Shown here: piece after piece, positions 1 to 7,714 of the stretch | Numbering within the stretch: position 1 is the first letter of the stretch | Layout of the letters: each line of letters opens with the position of its first letter | Assembly: GCA_905236275.1 (NCBI GenBank) | Contig: CAJOPI010000386.1 | Location: forward strand, 1 to 11,699 | DNA length: 11,699 bases | Reading direction: 5' to 3' | DNA from: an uncultured Lachnospiraceae bacterium | Lineage (GTDB): Bacteria; Bacillota; Clostridia; Lachnospirales; Lachnospiraceae | The notes under the pieces: generated by a model | The model's database searches: none | Seen by the model: the letters and a program-made list of their open reading frames with translations, nothing else | Told to the model about the DNA's origin: nothing | Program-made: the position numbers and the translations under genes

Positions 1-1117
1 AAAAGATCCATACCGTAAAGGTTATCAGCGCAGCGATTATTACCGCAGGAACGAATACTCCCGAAACCCTGTCGGCTATCCTCGCAATAGGTGCCTTTGT
101 CGCGGCCGCATCACTGACCATTTTTATAATCTGCGAAAGCGTGGTATCCTCTCCAACACGTTCTGCCCTGCATTTCAAAAAGCCTGAGCTGTTCGTGGTG
201 GCAGCAGACACTTTATCTCCGGCTTCCTTTTCCACAGGAATGCTCTCGCCTGTAAGTGCAGATTCGTCAACTGCGCTGCTTCCGTCAACCACAATACCGT
301 CAACGGGTATGTTTTCTCCCGGACGAACAATAAAAATGTCCCCGATTTTCAATTCTTCTATAGCTATCTCTATTTCTTTTCCGTCCCGTTCCGTAACAGC
401 AGTGGAGGGCTTCAGCTTCATAAGGCTTTTGAGGGCATTTGTCGTCCTGCCCTTGCTTACAGCCTCCAAAAGCTTTCCTACCGTAATAAGCGTCGGTATC
501 ATTGCTGCCGTTTCAAAATAGAGATCCATGGAATAGCTCATCACAAGCTCATGCTTACCCTCTCCCATTGCCTCTGCCATTGCAAAGAGTCTGGCAAGGC
601 TGAAAGCAAATGATGCTCCTGAACCCAGTGCGACCAACGCGTCCATATTTGGCGATAACGCAAAAAGCGACTTAAATCCTCCAACGAAGAACTTTTTATT
701 GAAATTCATCACAATTATCGCCATAAGCATCTCAAGAACAGCAAGTGACAGATGATTTTCAAAGATTTTCGGAACCGGAGCCCCCAGCATACCATGCCCC
801 ATGGAAAAGTAGATAAGTATAAGGAGAACAATCAGCGACTTTATAAGTCTCTTCTTCAATACAGGCGTTTCCCTGTCCTCCAGTTCATCCTCTTTATCTT
901 TCGCTGATGAAAGCTTCTCGCCTTTTTTCTCGGCTCCATATCCCGCCTTTACCACAGCCTCTATGATTTCGCTATCAGAAGCAGTTCCTTCCACTCCCAT
1001 GGAATTCGTAAGCAGACTCACCGAGCAGGAGCTTACCCCTTCAAGTCCCGAAACCGCCTTTTCAATCCTTGCACTGCATGCCGCACAGCTCATCCCGGTT
1101 ATTTTGTACTGTTCCAT
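1..1117 (-). CDS. copA: Copper-translocating P1B-type ATPase, N-terminal part (runs off the window)
   Basis: This is the first 372 residues of a membrane P-type ATPase that probably exports Cu(I); the 3' part lies outside the window. Residues 3-67 form one heavy-metal-associated domain with the metal motif GMSCAAC (Cys11, Cys14). An acidic/basic linker at about 62-90 follows. Hydrophobic segments lie near 91-106, 122-138, 157-180, 197-220 and 353-372, the P1B order. The actuator domain covers about 225-345 and contains the TGES phosphatase loop at 289-292. The CPC membrane motif and DKTGT phosphorylation site would lie beyond base 1, so copper over silver, zinc or cadmium rests on overall resemblance and on the CsoR-like operator upstream. 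The ATG at 1117 has an AAAGGA ribosome site eight bases ahead, and the HMA domain starts at once. It is separated from the G3E genes by a terminator and has its own promoter. Confidence 0.9.
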   Translation of the reverse strand, partial: MEQYKITGMSCAACSARIEKAVSGLEGVSSCSVSLLTNSMGVEGTASDSEIIEAVVKAGYGAEKKGEKLSSAKDKEDELEDRETPVLKKRLIKSLIVLLILIYFSMGHGMLGAPVPKIFENHLSLAVLEMLMAIIVMNFNKKFFVGGFKSLFALSPNMDALVALGSGASFAFSLARLFAMAEAMGEGKHELVMSYSMDLYFETAAMIPTLITVGKLLEAVSKGRTTNALKSLMKLKPSTAVTERDGKEIEIAIEELKIGDIFIVRPGENIPVDGIVVDGSSAVDESALTGESIPVEKEAGDKVSAATTNSSGFLKCRAERVGEDTTLSQIIKMVSDAAATKAPIARIADRVSGVFVPAVIIAALITFTVWIF

Positions 1118-1140
1118 ATTCTTATCCTTTCAAAGCTAAA

Positions 1141-1205
1141 GAACTGTTACAAAATAATTTGAGCATTTACTTGTGAAAATTGCTCAACTTATTTATGAAC
1201 AGTTC
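1141..1205. repeat. Nested 65-bp inverted repeat in the copA leader (dispersed-repeat candidate)
   Basis: GAACTGTT at 1141-1148 is the exact complement of AACAGTTC at 1198-1205, and TTGAGCA at 1159-1165 of TGCTCAA at 1181-1187. Read as 25-base arms (1141-1165 and 1181-1205), 21 of 25 positions are complementary around a 15-base loop. The outer end, read on the minus strand as TATTTTGTAACAGTTCTT, recurs with one change in the gap between the CYTH and DJ-1 genes. In the copA transcript the structure would end about ten bases before the ribosome binding site. It may be a MITE-like or REP-like intergenic element, a folded leader, or both. No coding sequence is seen here. Confidence 0.6.
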
Positions 1206-1232
1206 CTAAGAATCTCTTTATCTGACAAAGGT

Positions 1233-1261
1233 ATTCTATACCCCTGTATGGTATATGTCAA
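1233..1261 (-). promoter_or_regulatory. Sigma-A type promoter of copA
   Basis: On the minus strand, TTGACA (1256-1261) and TAGAAT (1233-1238) are separated by exactly 17 bases. Transcription would start near 1226 and give a leader of roughly 110 bases before the copA ATG. It lies about 20 bases past the terminator of the preceding operon, so copA is probably transcribed on its own. Confidence 0.75.
1237..1255. promoter_or_regulatory. Putative copper-responsive operator (CsoR-like) in the promoter spacer
   Basis: TATACCCCTGTATGGTATA is an inverted repeat with six-base arms (TATACC at 1237-1242, GGTATA at 1250-1255). It fills the space between the -35 and -10 boxes of copA. TACC...GGTA arms around a G/C-containing centre fit CsoR-type copper repressor operators, and a repressor here would block RNA polymerase. 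The minus-strand TACAGGGGTA also misses the CopY box TACANNTGTA by only one base, so the repressor's identity is open. No repressor gene lies in the window. Confidence 0.5.
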
Positions 1262-1281
1262 GTACAATATAAACAACAAAC

Positions 1282-1321
1282 AAAAAGGAGACCTGAACTT
1301 CTGCTCATAGTCTCCGTTTTT
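1282..1321 (-). terminator. Rho-independent terminator after the lon-engB-G3E operon
   Basis: On the minus strand GGAGAC pairs with GTCTCC. Inside it TGAGC pairs with GTTCA (one G-U) around an AGAA loop, and TTTTTGTTTGTTGTTT follows. The plus strand also has a T-run after the stem, so it could act in both directions. It isolates the second G3E gene from the copA promoter. Confidence 0.85.
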
Positions 1322-1341
1322 TAGTATAAAATATTTTTTGA

Positions 1342-2292
1342 TTAACCGAAATATACGACTTCTTCCTCAGGTGCCTCTGCCGGCTCTATTGCCTTTGCAC
1401 GCAGTACCGGTGCTTCCTGACCATAGGATTTGCTGAACGCAGAACCCATTTCGGCAGTTACCCATACCACCTGTTTTTCTTTCAGCTCCGAAACTCCTTC
1501 ATATTTGCAGGGAAAGCCTACAAACTGAATGTCGGCTGCACAACAGGTCATGGCAAATCTTCCGGGAACAAAGACATCTTCCTTCGCCTTCTTCGGCTTA
1601 TATACCACACCCTTGAATTTGAAAACCTTACCCTTGTAGTTCTCCACATTATCGAAGCAGTCCATATACCAGATGCCGAAATCATCATCCTCTACCTCGA
1701 TAACCGGCGAATTTATATCATAGGGAAGTTCTTCCTTGATATTGTTGTTTATCTGACCGTCATTCATCTCGAAAATGACCTGTGCGCGCCTGTTCTTTGC
1801 CCTTGAAGTTCTCTTATAGGACGCAAGATCCATATCCTCGCTGCATCTGTTGAAGCAGATAAGATCCGAGTACTGAAACTGGTTTATCATCATCATTTTC
1901 ATGTTGGCAAGATAAGTCGGATATGTCGTGGCATCAACTGTCGTTATAGTCTCACCTATAAGCCACTGGTCCGGAAGTGCCTCGATCAGATTATTCTGAT
2001 CCCATGTTCCGTTCCATTCAACTATGACCGTCTCCGGTTTCATGTCCCTTTCTATCTTTGAAAGCGCCTCAACTGTGACCTCTTCTTCATTTTCGAAATG
2101 GAAGGTCCTGAACTTATTTTTCTCCAGAAGTTCGTCCGAAATCTCGATTTCTCCTTCCTCGCAGATTATAAGTGCTTTTTTTCCGCCTTCTTCAAACTGG
2201 CCTTCCTTCAGAGTTTCCTCTATGAAGCTTGTCTTTCCGCTTTCCAAAAAACCGGTAAAGATATACACCGGTATTTCCCTTTTCTTAAACAT
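1342..2292 (-). CDS. Degenerate G3E (CobW/COG0523) GTPase fused to a YcgQ/DUF1980-like C-terminal domain
   Basis: This is a 316-residue protein. Residues 8-150 follow the G3E fold: P-loop GFLESGKT (14-21), an acidic EEGEIE (45-50) where the family has ENEFGEIG, and VEWNG (91-95) where it has IEPSG. The CxCC motif that marks metal-handling G3E proteins is absent, and the guanine-specificity motif reads NRCS (148-151) instead of NKxD. From about 217 to 302 the sequence changes character: a Y.GKVFKFKGVVY strand region, then PGRFAMTCCAAD (243-254) and another Cys at 262. This resembles the C-terminal conserved region of YcgQ/TIGR03943 proteins, which usually accompany a permease. The paired cysteines may bind metal. 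It starts 12 bases after the upstream G3E gene, with AAAGG at good spacing. Metal trafficking or insertion is inferred; the substrate is unknown. Confidence 0.8.
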   Translation of the reverse strand: MFKKREIPVYIFTGFLESGKTSFIEETLKEGQFEEGGKKALIICEEGEIEISDELLEKNKFRTFHFENEEEVTVEALSKIERDMKPETVIVEWNGTWDQNNLIEALPDQWLIGETITTVDATTYPTYLANMKMMMINQFQYSDLICFNRCSEDMDLASYKRTSRAKNRRAQVIFEMNDGQINNNIKEELPYDINSPVIEVEDDDFGIWYMDCFDNVENYKGKVFKFKGVVYKPKKAKEDVFVPGRFAMTCCAADIQFVGFPCKYEGVSELKEKQVVWVTAEMGSAFSKSYGQEAPVLRAKAIEPAEAPEEEVVYFG

Positions 2293-2304
2293 TCTTATTA
2301 CCTT

Positions 2305-3432
2305 TTATAATCCAAACAATTCCTTTATTGCGTCTTCTTTGAGCTCCGAACCTATTACACAGAGTCTTCCCGTATAGTCAGCCGAACCATGTCTTACTTC
2401 GAATTCACCGGGAGTAAGATCAAAATGAAGCCATTCCGAGCCCTCCGTTGAAGGAACATAACCCTTTGCACGAAGGATTATTCCATATTCATTATCCTCT
2501 GTCTTTGCAAGAGCCTCCAGAATTGATTTAAGAGCTGACTCCTCAAATTTATGTGAGGTTTCCTGTCCCCAGCTCGTAAACACTTCATCTGCATCATGGT
2601 CATGATGCAGATGATGATGATGATGTCCGCAGCTGCAATGCTCATCATGCTCATGATGGTGCTCATGTTCATGATCGTGATGGTGATGCTCATCTTCATG
2701 ATCGTGATGGTGATTATGATGATGATGATGATGATGTTCATGCTCGTCTTCATTATCGTGACGGTGATGATGTTCATGCTCATCTTCATCCTCATGATGC
2801 TTTGCGAATTCTTCAAGCATACTGTTTACCAGAGTGTGACCATTCTCCATTGCAGCAAGTATCTGATCCCCGCTGATATCATCCCAGGGAGTTGTTATGA
2901 TTACAGCCTCTTTATTATGCTCACGAAGAAGCTTTTCGAGTTCGTCCATTTTGCCATCTTTCATATTCTGTGAGCGGCTGATGACGATAGTTCCGGCACT
3001 TTCAACCTGATTGTTGAAAAATTCCCCGAAGTTCTTCATGTACATTTTTGCCTTGTTCCCGTCAACTACTGTAACAAGGCTGTTGACTGTGAGTCCTGCT
3101 GACTTGTCCACGTTTTCTACGGCACGTGCAACATCAGAGAGCTTGCCTACTCCCGAGGGTTCTATAATAATACGCGCGGGATGGTATTTTTCAACTACTT
3201 CTTTTAATGCTGTACTGAAGTCACCTACAAGCGAGCAACAGATGCAGCCGGAATTCATTTCTGTGATATTTATTCCTGCATCCTTCAGAAATCCGCTGTC
3301 TATTCCGATTTCACCAAATTCATTTTCAATGAGAACAACCTGCTGTCCTGCAAAGGACTCAGCTATCAGCTTCTTTATAAAGGTTGTCTTTCCTGCTCCT
3401 AAAAATCCGGAGATAATATCTACTTTAGTCAT
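2305..3432 (-). CDS. G3E-family (CobW/COG0523) GTPase with long His-rich metal-binding linker
   Basis: This is a 375-residue putative metallochaperone GTPase. The N-terminal domain has the P-loop GFLGAGKTT (9-17), ENEFGEIGID (36-45), the metal motif CICC (63-66) and the EPSG loop (91-94). Where the family has NKxD the sequence reads SRSQ (152-155), so guanine specificity may be altered. Residues 212-280 form a linker with 38 His among 69 residues, many Asp/Glu, and a CSC at 266-268. A CobW C-terminal domain follows at about 285-375. His-rich linkers in this family store or deliver Zn, Ni or Co; the metal here is not determined. A TTG at 3450 would add six residues, but the ATG at 3432 has AAAGGA seven bases upstream and is preferred. 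It begins 14 bases after engB and is followed by a second G3E gene. Confidence 0.92.
   Translation of the reverse strand: MTKVDIISGFLGAGKTTFIKKLIAESFAGQQVVLIENEFGEIGIDSGFLKDAGINITEMNSGCICCSLVGDFSTALKEVVEKYHPARIIIEPSGVGKLSDVARAVENVDKSAGLTVNSLVTVVDGNKAKMYMKNFGEFFNNQVESAGTIVISRSQNMKDGKMDELEKLLREHNKEAVIITTPWDDISGDQILAAMENGHTLVNSMLEEFAKHHEDEDEHEHHHRHDNEDEHEHHHHHHHNHHHDHEDEHHHHDHEHEHHHEHDEHCSCGHHHHHLHHDHDADEVFTSWGQETSHKFEESALKSILEALAKTEDNEYGIILRAKGYVPSTEGSEWLHFDLTPGEFEVRHGSADYTGRLCVIGSELKEDAIKELFGL
2593..2799. repeat. Low-complexity CAT/GAT tract coding the His-rich linker
   Basis: This stretch is built of CAT, CAC and GAT/GAG codons. It contains seven perfect tandem ATG triplets on the plus strand (2716-2736, coding seven consecutive His). 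It also has a 20-base direct repeat at 2668-2687 and 2695-2714, offset by 27 bases (nine codons). The in-frame repeats suggest growth by replication slippage. Confidence 0.85.
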
Positions 3433-3439
3433 CTGATTT

Positions 3440-3445
3440 TCCTTT
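3440..3445 (-). promoter_or_regulatory. Ribosome binding site that fixes the first G3E start
   Basis: AAAGGA on the minus strand ends seven bases before the ATG at 3432. The alternative TTG at 3450 lies upstream of this site, so it cannot use it and has no other site within reach. Confidence 0.7.
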
Positions 3446-3446
3446 C

Positions 3447-4040
3447 TCAATTTTCTTTTAATATTTCCTCAATCTTATCTAAAATCTCATCCCGCCCCGT
3501 CTTTTTCAAGGCAGAAAAAGTAAAGAAGGTGTTTGAGACTTCTCCTCCAAGCGTATTCTTTATACTGTTCTTTGCACGTTCAAGTTCATTTTTCTTAATC
3601 TTATCGCTTTTAGTAGCGACAACTATCGGATGAAATCCGGCCTCTACCATCCAGTTATACATCATGATATCATCCTCATTCGGCGTACGGCGAAGATCCA
3701 GAAGAAGGAATACCGCCTTTAACTGCTTCGAGCCGGTAAGGTAGCCCTCTATCATCGGTCCCCACGAAGCCCTGAAATCCCTCTTAACCTTCGCATAACC
3801 GTAGCCCGGCAGATCCACAAAGTAAAATTCATTATTCACCCTGTAGAAATTCATAGTCTGGGTTTTTCCGGGCGTTTGTGAAACTCGTGCAAGTGACCTG
3901 CGATTTATCAGGGCATTTATAAGTGAGGATTTACCAACGTTACTTCTGCCCGCAAAGGCAAACTCGGGAAGAGCATTCTGAGGCAGTTTCTTCGTTGTTA
4001 CCCCGACAACTGTTTCAAGTTCTACGTTTTTTATTATCAT
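3447..4040 (-). CDS. engB: Ribosome biogenesis GTPase EngB (YsxC/YihA)
   Basis: This 197-residue TRAFAC-class GTPase is required for late assembly of the 50S ribosomal subunit in the bacteria where it has been studied. All G motifs are present: GRSNVGKSS (31-39, G1), TPGKTQT (56-62, including the G2 threonine), DLPGYGYA (76-83, G3), TKSD (143-146, G4) and SALK (176-179, G5). The length matches the family. An in-frame ATG at 4097 would add 19 basic residues encoded inside lon. The ATG at 4040 has GGGAG six bases upstream and gives the usual N-terminus MIIKNVELE, so I use it. It overlaps the 3' end of lon by 26 bases in another frame, which suggests translational coupling. The lon-engB order is conserved in Firmicutes. 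Confidence 0.96.
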   Translation of the reverse strand: MIIKNVELETVVGVTTKKLPQNALPEFAFAGRSNVGKSSLINALINRRSLARVSQTPGKTQTMNFYRVNNEFYFVDLPGYGYAKVKRDFRASWGPMIEGYLTGSKQLKAVFLLLDLRRTPNEDDIMMYNWMVEAGFHPIVVATKSDKIKKNELERAKNSIKNTLGGEVSNTFFTFSALKKTGRDEILDKIEEILKEN

Positions 4041-6378
4041 TTGCAACTCCCTGTTTCTTCTCCGGCATCCTTTCCATCGCATTTTCAAGCACTTCACTCA
4101 TTTCCGTCATGTACCTGATGTCAACTCCGTCCTTGATCTCATCGGAAATCTCATCAACATCTCTTCTGTTTTTATCCGGAACAAGTACCGTATATATCTT
4201 TGCATTTTTAGCCGCAAGGATCTTTTCCCGCAGACCGCCTATCGGGAGCACCCTTCCACGAAGCGTTATCTCTCCTGTCATGGCAACATTTCCTCTTGCC
4301 GGAAGTCTGGTCACAGCAGAGAAAATAGCCGTTGCCATTGTAACTCCTGCCGAGGGACCATCCTTCGGTGTCGCACCTTCAGGAATATGTATGTGAAAAT
4401 CATGGTTCTTGTAAAAAGATGCTGCTATACCATAATCATCACTGATTGACCGTATATAGGTCATTGCAGCCTGCGCCGACTCCTTCATTACGTCTCCAAG
4501 CTGTCCGGTCAGCACAAGTGCGCCCTTTCCCGGCATAATGTTAACCTCTATTTCAAGAGTAACGCCGCCGACAGAGGTCCATGCAAGTCCGCGGACAATG
4601 CCGACTGCGTTCTTTCCCGCTTCGTCTTCAGGGAAGTATTTAACGTTGCCCAAAAATTTACTTAAGTTGCGCTCTGTAACCGAAACTGTTTTTGCCTCTC
4701 CATTGTAGACAGTCTTTGCAACCTTACGGCAAATCTCACCTATACGTCTTTCCAGCGAACGAACTCCGGCTTCCCTCGTATATCCGTCAATGATCGCATG
4801 AAGTGCCTTATCCGATACTTTGAGGTTTGACTTCTTCAGACCATTCTTCTTTATCTGCTTTGCAACCAGATGCTCCTTTGCAATATGTAGTTTTTCATTT
4901 TCCGTATAGCCCGAAACCTCTACTATCTCCATCCTGTCGAGAAGTGGACGCGGGATGCTTTCTGTCGAATTTGCCGTTGCGATAAAAAGCACATTCGAAA
5001 GATCTATGGGAATTTCTATATAATGATCCCTGAACTCCTTATTCTGCTCTGAGTCAAGTACCTCAAGCAGTGCCGAAGCAGTGGCACCCTGATATTCAGT
5101 GCTGACCTTATCTATTTCATCAAGCAGGAAAAGCGGATTGTTTACTCCGGCATGCTGAAGTCCCGATGCTATCACGCCGGGCATGGCACCTATATAGGTT
5201 TTTCTGTGACCCCTGATCTCAGCTTCGTCCCTTACACCTCCGAGGGATATCCTTATATATTTTCTGCCTAAAGACTCGGCAATAGAACGCGCTATCGAGG
5301 TCTTACCCGTTCCGGGAGGACCTACAAGACAGATTATAGGGCTCTGTCCCTTTTCAGTAAGATTCTTTACGGCAAGAAACTCTATCATGCGCTCTTTTAC
5401 CTTATCAAGTCCATAATGATCCCTTTCAAGGATATTTTTGGCATTGTCAAGGGATTTGTTTTCCTCACAGGAATTATTCCAGGGCATTTCAAGCAGGGTC
5501 TCAATGTAAATCTGCTCTACTCCGCTCTCAGAGCTTCCCGAAGGAGTATTCCTGAAACGATCTATTTCTTTTCTGATACGTTCCTTGACCTCATCAGGAG
5601 CATTAAGCTTCTCACACTGTTTCAGATATTTATCCGCATCATCATCAGTATTCTCCTCCCCAAGCTCTTCCCTGATATAATGAAGCTGCTCGCGAAGAAT
5701 ATAGTCCTTCTGGTCTTTATTTACACGTATCTGAATTTTCTCTGCAAGATCATTCCTTACCCTGGCTATCTCAGTCTCATTATCGAGAATCTCTCGAACT
5801 ACCCTGTAACGTTCTCTTATGTCATAAGCTTCAAGAACGCGCTGCTTTTCTGTATATTCAAGAGGCATATTCGCAATCACGATATCACAGAGATGTCCCG
5901 GATCTTTTATGGAACTAAGCTGTTTCTCGAAGGATTTTCCGACTCTCGGAAAATATGAAATAAAAGCCGAAAAACGTTCCTCGATATCCCTGCACATAGC
6001 CTTATTCTCGGTAGACTTCAAGGGTGACTCATCCACGAAAGTATGCACCTCAGCAACTTCATAGTCCTCCTTTTCGCTTAGACTTATAATTTCCGCCCTT
6101 TCAATCGACTCCACCATGACCCGCATTTCGTTATCGGGCATCTTTACTATCTGGCGAACCTTGGCAATAGTTCCTATTTTGTAAAGGTCGTCAAGTCCGG
6201 GCTGCTCCGCCTCATCATTTTTTCTTGTAACGATAAATATTTCCTGACTCCCAAGCATTGCCGCATTAACGCCGCTAAGTGAGCCGCCACGCTGGAGATC
6301 AAAATGGATTATAACGTCAGGCAGCAATGTCATGCCGGCAATAACCACACAAGGCAAGGTCTTTACGTTTTTTGTCAT
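4015..6378 (-). CDS. lon: ATP-dependent protease La (Lon)
   Basis: This 787-residue cytosolic AAA+ protease degrades misfolded and regulatory proteins. The N-terminal substrate-recognition domain spans about 5-200, then a helical linker, the AAA+ module with Walker A GPPGTGKT (353-360) and Walker B LFLLDEID (416-423), and the C-terminal protease domain. The catalytic Ser676 in DGPSAG and Lys719 in GLREKI form the Lon Ser-Lys dyad. The length is normal for LonA. A TTG two codons upstream is possible, but GGGAG lies only two bases from it and eight bases from the ATG at 6378, so the ATG is chosen. A hairpin separates it from clpX. I found no CtsR or CIRCE heat-shock operator in the short upstream gap. 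It heads the lon-engB-G3E-G3E run. Confidence 0.98.
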   Translation of the reverse strand: MTKNVKTLPCVVIAGMTLLPDVIIHFDLQRGGSLSGVNAAMLGSQEIFIVTRKNDEAEQPGLDDLYKIGTIAKVRQIVKMPDNEMRVMVESIERAEIISLSEKEDYEVAEVHTFVDESPLKSTENKAMCRDIEERFSAFISYFPRVGKSFEKQLSSIKDPGHLCDIVIANMPLEYTEKQRVLEAYDIRERYRVVREILDNETEIARVRNDLAEKIQIRVNKDQKDYILREQLHYIREELGEENTDDDADKYLKQCEKLNAPDEVKERIRKEIDRFRNTPSGSSESGVEQIYIETLLEMPWNNSCEENKSLDNAKNILERDHYGLDKVKERMIEFLAVKNLTEKGQSPIICLVGPPGTGKTSIARSIAESLGRKYIRISLGGVRDEAEIRGHRKTYIGAMPGVIASGLQHAGVNNPLFLLDEIDKVSTEYQGATASALLEVLDSEQNKEFRDHYIEIPIDLSNVLFIATANSTESIPRPLLDRMEIVEVSGYTENEKLHIAKEHLVAKQIKKNGLKKSNLKVSDKALHAIIDGYTREAGVRSLERRIGEICRKVAKTVYNGEAKTVSVTERNLSKFLGNVKYFPEDEAGKNAVGIVRGLAWTSVGGVTLEIEVNIMPGKGALVLTGQLGDVMKESAQAAMTYIRSISDDYGIAASFYKNHDFHIHIPEGATPKDGPSAGVTMATAIFSAVTRLPARGNVAMTGEITLRGRVLPIGGLREKILAAKNAKIYTVLVPDKNRRDVDEISDEIKDGVDIRYMTEMSEVLENAMERMPEKKQGVANDNKKRRT
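4047..4051 (-). promoter_or_regulatory. Ribosome binding site inside lon that fixes the engB start
   Basis: GGGAG on the minus strand sits within the last codons of lon, six bases before the engB ATG at 4040. This supports the shorter engB and coupling to lon translation. Confidence 0.75.
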
Positions 6379-6386
6379 ATTCAAGT

Positions 6387-6391
6387 CTCCC
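6387..6391 (-). promoter_or_regulatory. Ribosome binding site that fixes the lon start
   Basis: GGGAG is eight bases before the ATG at 6378 but only two before the in-frame TTG at 6384. Normal spacing favours the ATG. Confidence 0.7.
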
Positions 6392-6414
6392 TTTTATATA
6401 GTTCGATAAACCAT

Positions 6415-6443
6415 AAGGCGACCACTTTTCCAGCGGTCGCCTT
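6415..6443. terminator. Strong hairpin between clpX and lon, terminator or attenuator without clear U-tract
   Basis: On the minus strand AAGGCGACCGCT pairs with AGTGGTCGCCTT: a 12-base stem with one G-U and a five-base GGAAA loop. The downstream bases (ATGGTTTATC) are only weakly U-rich, so it is not a textbook terminator. It may reduce readthrough from clpX into lon or serve as an mRNA-stabilising or processing structure. The stem is also complementary on the plus strand, with no T-run there. Confidence 0.6.
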
Positions 6444-6454
6444 GCTTACCAGTA

Positions 6455-7714
6455 TTATCTGGCTCTCTTTTCTTTTTCTTCAAAATGAACCACTAAAGGA
6501 GCGCTGGACCCCTCTACTGCTTCTTTTGTAACTATTACTTCGCATATTGACTCATCTGACGGAACATTGTACATAATGTCTGTCATGACTGACTCAATGA
6601 TCGAGCGCAATCCTCTCGCGCCGGTATTTCTCTCGATAGCCTTGTCAGCAATCGCTTCTATTGCTGCATCTTCAAACCTTAGCTTGACATCATCAAAATC
6701 CATCATTTTAATGAACTGCCTTGTAATGGCATTCTTAGGCTCTGTAAGTATTCTTACAAGAGCATCCCTGTCAAGGTTATCCAAAGCAACATTTATCGGA
6801 AGACGACCTACAAGCTCGGGAATAAGACCGAATTTGGTAAGATCCTCCGGAAGAACCTTATGGAAAGCTTCTCCCACGCTCTCTTCCTTCTTCTTTCCAA
6901 GCTCGGCATTAAATCCAATGGATTTTCTGTCAAGTCGTGTTTCGATGATATTGTCAAGCCCTTCAAATGCTCCTCCGCAAATAAAGAGGATATTTGTGGT
7001 ATCTATCTGTATAAGCTCCTGATGAGGATGCTTTCTTCCACCCTGAGGCGGTACTGAAGCAAGTGTTCCTTCAAGAATCTTTAAAAGTGCCTGCTGAACA
7101 CCCTCTCCGGAAACATCTCTCGTGATAGACACATTCTCTCCCTTACGGGTAATCTTATCCACCTCATCGATGTAGATAATGCCAATCTGAGCCCGCTCAA
7201 CATCATAGTCTGCCGCCTGTATAAGCTTAAGCAGAATATTTTCAACGTCCTCTCCCACGTATCCTGCTTCGGTAAGCGAAGTAGCATCCGCTATCGCAAA
7301 AGGAACGTTGATTATCTTTGCAAGAGTCTGCGCAAGCAGCGTCTTTCCCGAACCTGTGGGACCGAGCATAAGTATATTACTTTTCTGGAGCTCTACATCC
7401 GAATCATTCGAAGACATAATTCTCTTGTAATGATTATAGACTGCGACCGAAAGAACCTTCTTTGCCTCTTCCTGTCCTACAATATATTCATTTAGAAAAT
7501 CATGGATTTCTCTGGGTTTTAAAAGGTTAATACTCGAGGCTCCAAAACCTGCTGTTACATCGTCCTCCATCTCTTCTTCAATAATGTCGGCACATATTGC
7601 AATACACTCATCACAGATATAAGCGCCGTTAGGACCTGCGATAAGCTTCCTTACCTGATCCTGTGTCTTATTACAAAAAGAGCATCTTACCTTCCCATCT
7701 GAATTCTTTGCCAT
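6455..7714 (-). CDS. clpX: ClpX, ATPase subunit of the ClpXP protease
   Basis: This 419-residue AAA+ unfoldase recognises tagged or native substrates and threads them into ClpP. The N-terminal zinc-binding domain has Cys11, Cys14, Cys34 and Cys37. Walker A is GPTGSGKT (118-125), Walker B IIYIDEVD (179-186), the pore loop GYVGEDVE (151-158) and the RKH loop GGRKH (225-229). The IGF loop that docks into ClpP is at 266-268, matching the presence of clpP next door. Sensor-2 GARGLR is at 365-370. The ATG begins immediately after the clpP stop codon with no gap, and the AAGGA site lies in the last clpP codons, so translation of the two subunits is probably coupled. Confidence 0.98.
   Translation of the reverse strand: MAKNSDGKVRCSFCNKTQDQVRKLIAGPNGAYICDECIAICADIIEEEMEDDVTAGFGASSINLLKPREIHDFLNEYIVGQEEAKKVLSVAVYNHYKRIMSSNDSDVELQKSNILMLGPTGSGKTLLAQTLAKIINVPFAIADATSLTEAGYVGEDVENILLKLIQAADYDVERAQIGIIYIDEVDKITRKGENVSITRDVSGEGVQQALLKILEGTLASVPPQGGRKHPHQELIQIDTTNILFICGGAFEGLDNIIETRLDRKSIGFNAELGKKKEESVGEAFHKVLPEDLTKFGLIPELVGRLPINVALDNLDRDALVRILTEPKNAITRQFIKMMDFDDVKLRFEDAAIEAIADKAIERNTGARGLRSIIESVMTDIMYNVPSDESICEVIVTKEAVEGSSAPLVVHFEEKEKRAR

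Noticed and set aside
141..521. Plus-strand open frame inside copA
   Set aside because: The opposite frame encodes continuous P-type ATPase sequence with the TGES loop; this frame matches no family I recognise and has no ribosome site.
1118..1232. Metal riboswitch or small gene in the copA leader
   Set aside because: No known riboswitch core could be recognised and no reading frame with a ribosome site is present; the inverted repeat explains the structure seen.
2593..2799. CRISPR-like or satellite array
   Set aside because: Repeats are triplet-based, in frame, and lack unique spacers of constant length; they code for the His-rich linker.
2478..2973. Met/Ile-rich open frames on both strands across the His-codon tract
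   Set aside because: They are off-frame readings of CAT/GAT repeats; the G3E frame has intact family motifs on both sides of the tract.
3433..3446. Zur- or Fur-type operator ahead of the G3E pair
   Set aside because: The gap is 14 bases and holds only the ribosome binding site; no palindrome is present.
5416..5958. 180-codon plus-strand open frame inside lon
   Set aside because: It is antisense to a fully conserved Lon AAA+ and linker region; nothing supports expression.
6379..6414. Possible lon promoter with TATATA as -10 box
   Set aside because: The hexamer 17 bases upstream is GTCGCC, which does not resemble TTGACA, and it falls inside the hairpin.
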